The position numbers and the translations under genes are program-made. A DNA stretch of 10,400 bases from an uncultured Desulfobacterales bacterium (GTDB lineage Bacteria; Desulfobacterota; Desulfobacteria; Desulfobacterales; JAFDCJ01), in assembly GCA_945787595.1 (NCBI GenBank), contig CALZJV010000204.1, forward strand, positions 1 through 10,400, in the 5' to 3' direction. The notes beneath the pieces are model-generated. The model saw only the letters and a program-made list of their open reading frames with translations, had not been told where the DNA came from and did no database searches. Positions 7,278-10,400 of the stretch are shown piece after piece (within the stretch, counting starts at the first letter, position 1; every line of letters starts with the position of its first letter).

Positions 7278-8805
7278 AAGGCACCTCTATTTGCTTGCCG
7301 GATCTCTGACGGCCATCGGTTTATTCCTTTTTTTTTACAAATTGTTTGTGATGGATTTTCCGCTGGTTCCCGAAGCAAAATCCTATATTTGGAACATCGA
7401 AGCCCACCTTACCTTTGAAGCCGGTAATAAGCCGGTTAAAGCTTCGATGTTCGTTCCGCGAAATTCACACCGCTTTACCATTATGAATGAAAATTTTGTC
7501 TCCAAAGGTTACGGCGTCAGCATTGCCAACGAAAATGGCAAGCGCCGGGTCGTCTGGTCGATTCGAAAGGCAAAAGGTTCCCAAAGCCTGTATTATCGTG
7601 CAACCGTCATTCGAATGGACAGAGATGTGTTACCGCAAAAACTGGCGCCAGCAAAGCAAAAGAAGCCGAATTTTGAGGGGGCTTACCTGGAGGCATCCAA
7701 AGCACTCATCACTGAAGTACGTGAAAAGTCAGCCGACATGGACAGTCTGGTGACTGGTTTGTTCAAGCGGCTGAACACCCCTGAACCGGGGGATAGTGCC
7801 GCGTTGCTTTTAGGCAAAAAGGCCACGGTTCAAAAAAAGGTTGATCTTGCCGTTCAGTTGCTGGCCCTGGCCGGCATCCACGCCCGCACCGTCCACGGCA
7901 TTCGCCTGGAAGAGCAGCGAGGTGAAGCCCCGGTCGTCCGCTGGCTGGAAGTCTATGAAAATGATAGCTGGATATCCTACGAACCTGCCACAGGGGGACG
8001 GGGTGTTCCGGAAGATTATCTGGCCTGGTGGCATGGTATGGAAGAACTGGTGCAGGCTCAGGGAGTAAAAAGGCTGCAGGTCTCATTATCGGTAGTGCGC
8101 AGTGAGGAAGCGGCCCTGCAACTCGCTGTTGAGAAAGGAATTCTCAAAAAACCCATTTTGCTGGATTTTTCTCTGTTCAGCCTTCCGATTCAGACCCAGG
8201 CCGTATATCGGGTGGTATTGCTGGTCCCGATCGGTGTTTTGTTTCTGGTTATTCTTCGCAACGTGATCGGTATTCGCACCTTCGGTACATTTATGCCCGT
8301 TCTCATGGCCCTTTCATTTCGGGAAACTCAGCTGGTATGGGGGATTTTTTTGTTTACAGCCTTAATCGGAATCGGGCTTCTCATTCGTTTTTATCTCGAG
8401 CACTTAAAACTCCTCGTCGTACCACGGCTGGCGGCCATCTTAATTGTGGTGATCGGTCTGATGGCCATTCTCAGTGTGCTGACCCACAAACTGGGTCTGG
8501 AGCGCGGTATCTCCGTAGCCCTTTTCCCCATGGTCATTTTAGCCATGACCATTGAAAGAATGTCCATCGTTTGGGAAGAACTCGGAGCTATGGATGCGAT
8601 AAAACAGGGGATCGGATCTCTGATCGCCGCAACGATCGCTTATCTGATAATGAGCATCAAATACGTTGAGCACCTGGTGTTCGTGTTTCCCGAAATTTTA
8701 CTGATTTTACTTGCCGCAACCCTATTGCTGGGACGATATTCCGGATTCAGGTTGCTGGAACTTCGCCGTTTCAAGGCATTGACTGATATTAAATCTGATG
8801 TTTAG
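7270..8805 (+). CDS. UUP1-family membrane protein: inactive transglutaminase domain with C-terminal 7TM region
   Basis: A 511-residue inner-membrane protein. One helix near the N-terminus (about residues 5-30) is followed by a large periplasmic part (about 32-305) that fits the inactive transglutaminase-like domain of this family. A block of hydrophobic helices from about residue 311 to 500 then matches the 7TM_transglut region (for example VVLLVPIGVLFLVILRNVIG, then GTFMPVLMALSF). The catalytic Cys-His-Asp set expected of a working transglutaminase is not evident, consistent with a binding rather than enzymatic domain. Family length is about 500 residues, so it is full length. It begins 8 bases inside the protease gene and ends 8 bases inside the ligase gene, implying coupled translation and perhaps a complex. 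The family is predicted, not biochemically shown, to present or sense a peptide or modified substrate at the membrane. Confidence 0.87.
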   Translation: MNKRHLYLLAGSLTAIGLFLFFYKLFVMDFPLVPEAKSYIWNIEAHLTFEAGNKPVKASMFVPRNSHRFTIMNENFVSKGYGVSIANENGKRRVVWSIRKAKGSQSLYYRATVIRMDRDVLPQKLAPAKQKKPNFEGAYLEASKALITEVREKSADMDSLVTGLFKRLNTPEPGDSAALLLGKKATVQKKVDLAVQLLALAGIHARTVHGIRLEEQRGEAPVVRWLEVYENDSWISYEPATGGRGVPEDYLAWWHGMEELVQAQGVKRLQVSLSVVRSEEAALQLAVEKGILKKPILLDFSLFSLPIQTQAVYRVVLLVPIGVLFLVILRNVIGIRTFGTFMPVLMALSFRETQLVWGIFLFTALIGIGLLIRFYLEHLKLLVVPRLAAILIVVIGLMAILSVLTHKLGLERGISVALFPMVILAMTIERMSIVWEELGAMDAIKQGIGSLIAATIAYLIMSIKYVEHLVFVFPEILLILLAATLLLGRYSGFRLLELRRFKALTDIKSDV

Positions 8806-9745
8806 GATAAAAAAACAATTAACTGCAATGGGTGTGCTGGGCATCAACCAGCGCAACGCCGAATATACATTGAGATACAATCCGCGTTACCTGTATCCTC
8901 TGGTGGATGACAAGCTGCAGACCAAAGAAGTTGCATTAAAAGCCGGCCTTGCCGTGCCTGAGCTTTACGGGGTGGTGGAGACCGAATACCAGGTCCGGCA
9001 TCTCGACGATCTGCTGAGACTGTATTCGGATTTTGCTATCAAACCATCGAGAGGTTCGGGCGGTGAGGGCATCCTGGTCGTTTCAGGACGCACCAAAGAA
9101 TTATATCGCAAGATTGACGGGATGCTGTTGAGTTCTGAGGAGATTGGTTATCATCTGTTCAATATCATCAGCGGTATCTACAGCCTGGGCGGTCAACCGG
9201 ACAAGGCCTTAATCGAATACCGGGTGCGATTCGATCCGGTAGTCGAAGCCATCAGCTATCTCGGCGTGCCGGATATCCGGGTGATTGTGTTTTTGGGTGT
9301 GCCGGTGATGTCCATGGTTCGGCTGCCAACCCGCATGTCCGGCGGCAAAGCGAATCTGCATCAGGGAGCGATTGGAGCCGGCATCGATATCGCAAACGGC
9401 ACCACACTTTCGGCGGTCTGGCGAAATAAAATTGTTAACGGGCACCCGGATACTGGAAACCCTGTAACCGGTATCCGAATTCCGCACTGGAATACGCTGC
9501 TTCATATTGCGGCCCGCTGCCATGAGTTGAGTGGTTTGGGATATATCGGTGTGGATCTTGTGCTGGATAAAGATAAGGGCCCCTTAATTTTAGAGCTGAA
9601 TGCACGACCGGGCCTCAGTATCCAAATCGCCAACCGATCAGGCCTGCTACCGCGTTTAAAGCTGGTTGAACAGCATCACCATGACCTGAAGGCGATTGAG
9701 GAGCGAGTTGCATTTTCGAAACAGTATTTTTGCGCAGGGCCATGA
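8798..9745 (+). CDS. RimK-related ATP-grasp ligase (alpha-L-glutamate ligase-like protein)
   Basis: A 315-residue ATP-grasp enzyme matching the usual length (about 317) of the 'alpha-L-glutamate ligase-related' family. Visible are the ATP-binding lysine loop IKPSRGSGGEGILVV (Lys82), the DIRVIVFLGVPVMSMVRLPT strand pair, the SGGKANLHQGAIGAGID segment, and the metal-binding LILELNARPG (Glu266, Asn268). Such enzymes use ATP to activate a carboxylate as acyl-phosphate and join it to an amino group. RimK itself adds glutamates to ribosomal protein S6, but this subfamily lacks RimK's N-terminal domain and its acceptor is not known. It has no signal peptide and should work in the cytoplasm. The start ATG at 8798 overlaps the UUP1 stop by 8 bases, and no other start has better support. 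With the protease and UUP1 it forms a conserved three-gene neighbourhood proposed to tag and untag a substrate. Confidence 0.9.
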   Translation: MFRIKKQLTAMGVLGINQRNAEYTLRYNPRYLYPLVDDKLQTKEVALKAGLAVPELYGVVETEYQVRHLDDLLRLYSDFAIKPSRGSGGEGILVVSGRTKELYRKIDGMLLSSEEIGYHLFNIISGIYSLGGQPDKALIEYRVRFDPVVEAISYLGVPDIRVIVFLGVPVMSMVRLPTRMSGGKANLHQGAIGAGIDIANGTTLSAVWRNKIVNGHPDTGNPVTGIRIPHWNTLLHIAARCHELSGLGYIGVDLVLDKDKGPLILELNARPGLSIQIANRSGLLPRLKLVEQHHHDLKAIEERVAFSKQYFCAGP

Positions 9746-9781
9746 TTCAATATCTTGAAATATTTGCAACTAGCATCTTGA

Positions 9782-9931
9782 ATTTTTGTCATGTCTTTGT
9801 TCATATCCGGACTTTCGTTTTCTTCAGCTCAATTGCTGGCTTTCTCCAAACTTGGTATTATTGGCGGGTCTGTTGTATCCGGTGTCTTAGGCTTGGCAGT
9901 GCTGAATTTCTTTGGACGCGCTAAAAAATAA
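9782..9931 (+). pseudogene. nhaA: C-terminal remnant of an NhaA-type Na+/H+ antiporter
   Basis: From ATG 9791 a 46-residue frame reads MSLFISGLSF, then SSAQLLAFSKLGIIGGS and VVSGVLG before ending in FGRAKK. This is the characteristic last stretch of NhaA ('GIGFTMSLFIxxLAF...AKLGILxGSxxSGxLG'). Immediately upstream, IFV aligns with the 'GIGF' part, but a TGA at 9779-9781 closes the frame, and no other NhaA sequence follows upstream before the ligase gene ends at 9745. No ribosome binding site precedes ATG 9791. It is best read as the surviving 3' tip of an antiporter gene whose body was deleted or replaced. Translation as a tiny two-helix protein cannot be excluded. Confidence 0.7.
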
Positions 9932-9961
9932 CATACCAAAAAATTCTTAAGGGAGATGACG

Positions 9962-10183
9962 ATGTTAAGAAATATACTTTTTATTTGCCTAATTCTGATA
10001 GTCCTGATCACCGTGTTTCAAAACACTCAGGTAGTAGAATTTCGTTTTCTCGTCTGGACCATTTCACTGTCAAGAGCATTAATGCTCTTTGGAGCTCTGG
10101 CTATAGGCTTTGTGGCCGGTTGGTTGATGAGAGTGCCGAAACAAAAGAAAGAACAACAGGGGCAAAGCAAAAGAAAAAAATGA
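9962..10183 (+). CDS. LapA-domain (DUF1049) small inner-membrane protein
   Basis: A 73-residue protein with two hydrophobic helices, ILFICLILIVLITVF and LMLFGALAIGFVAGWL, joined by a short segment QNTQVVEFRFLVWTISLS typical of the LapA/DUF1049 domain, and a very basic tail rich in Lys and Gln. In E. coli LapA works with LapB in controlling lipopolysaccharide synthesis. This protein lacks the longer tail of some homologues and no lapB is seen here, so the role is inferred only. I chose ATG 9962, because GGGAG (9951-9955) is 6 bases away; an in-frame ATG at 9956 would abut the Shine-Dalgarno sequence. It seems unrelated to the cassette upstream and probably has its own promoter in or near the NhaA remnant. 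Confidence 0.82.
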   Translation: MLRNILFICLILIVLITVFQNTQVVEFRFLVWTISLSRALMLFGALAIGFVAGWLMRVPKQKKEQQGQSKRKK

Positions 10184-10225
10184 AATCCTAAATCAAAAGA
10201 ATGCAGCCCATAGAAAATTTACATA

Positions 10226-10233
10226 GAGGAGGA
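10226..10233 (+). promoter_or_regulatory. Strong Shine-Dalgarno sequence of the partial exported-protein gene
   Basis: GAGGAGGA stands 8 bases before the ATG at 10242, near-ideal strength and spacing. It fixes the start of the truncated gene at the right edge. Confidence 0.7.
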
Positions 10234-10241
10234 ACAATTCC

Positions 10242-10400
10242 ATGGTGCTCAAAAAACAGATTATTTTTATTATTACTCTTTTTTCCCTGTCAGTGTCCTT
10301 AAATTCAATTGCCCCGGCCGATGACAGAGCCAGGGACCGTGCCACGCTTCGCGGTATCCAATCGGTAATTGTAAAGGTTCACACCTGGGAACCTGAGTGG
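10242..10400 (+). CDS. N-terminus of an exported protein of unknown function (cut by the window edge)
   Basis: The open frame runs from ATG 10242 to the edge, 53 codons. Residues 4-5 are lysines, followed by the hydrophobic stretch IIFIITLFSLSVSL and a likely signal-peptidase site after APA (about residue 27), so the product is periplasmic or outer-membrane bound. The mature part begins with a charged segment DDRARDRATLRG and then a beta-like IQSVIVKVHTW. I do not recognise the family with confidence; small exported proteins of this look occur in Desulfobacterota. The gene starts 58 bases after lapA on the same strand and may be co-transcribed with it. Confidence 0.7.
   Translation, partial: MVLKKQIIFIITLFSLSVSLNSIAPADDRARDRATLRGIQSVIVKVHTWEPEW

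Noticed and set aside
9730..9924. A 64-codon frame overlapping the ligase end
   Set aside because: Its translation has no family look and it shadows the NhaA remnant, which is read in another frame and matches a known protein.

Overview
The window reads as a chromosomal stretch of a gram-negative, non-enteric proteobacterium. The best guess is a Desulfobacterota / former Deltaproteobacteria (Desulfobacterales-like) genome. This rests on the style of the encoded proteins (EI-Ntr, PilZ, LapA/DUF1049, UUP1-type membrane protein), moderate GC content in genes with AT-rich gaps, and a consensus sigma-54 promoter. The taxonomic call is inference. No tRNA, rRNA, CRISPR array, insertion sequence or phage gene was seen.

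Layout. Positions 1-284 hold a decayed 3' end of an MscS-type mechanosensitive channel gene. An AT-rich gap follows; it contains a full-consensus sigma-54 promoter (370-385) overlapped by a 9-bp inverted repeat. Downstream are a small PilZ-domain gene (457-783) and an overlapping ptsP gene for the nitrogen-PTS enzyme I with GAF sensor (about 726/759-3065). Close behind come a fold-type II PLP enzyme resembling threonine synthase (3086-4171) and a large two-domain protein (4199-6589). The latter joins a MurL-like PP-loop ATP-dependent domain to a creatininase-family amidohydrolase. After a 142-bp gap there is a tightly overlapping three-gene cassette: a secreted retropepsin-like 'ATP-dependent zinc protease' family protein (6732-7277), an inactive-transglutaminase/7TM UUP1 membrane protein (7270-8805) and a RimK-related ATP-grasp ligase (8798-9745). 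A decayed NhaA C-terminus (about 9782-9931), a LapA-domain small membrane protein (9962-10183) and the start of an exported protein (10242-edge) complete the window.

How the genes may work together. The protease / UUP1 / ATP-grasp trio is a known conserved neighbourhood, predicted from comparative genomics to attach amino acids (probably glutamate) to a substrate and process the product at the envelope. Here it follows two amino-acid or peptide enzymes: a PLP enzyme, and a fusion of a glutamate-epimerase-like PP-loop domain with an amide hydrolase. My inference is that the five genes from 3086 to 9745 form one pathway that makes, attaches and trims an unusual (perhaps D- or gamma-linked) amino acid or peptide. 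Part or all of it may be expressed from the sigma-54 promoter and linked to nitrogen status through EI-Ntr. The fusion protein and this gene combination are the most novel items in the window.
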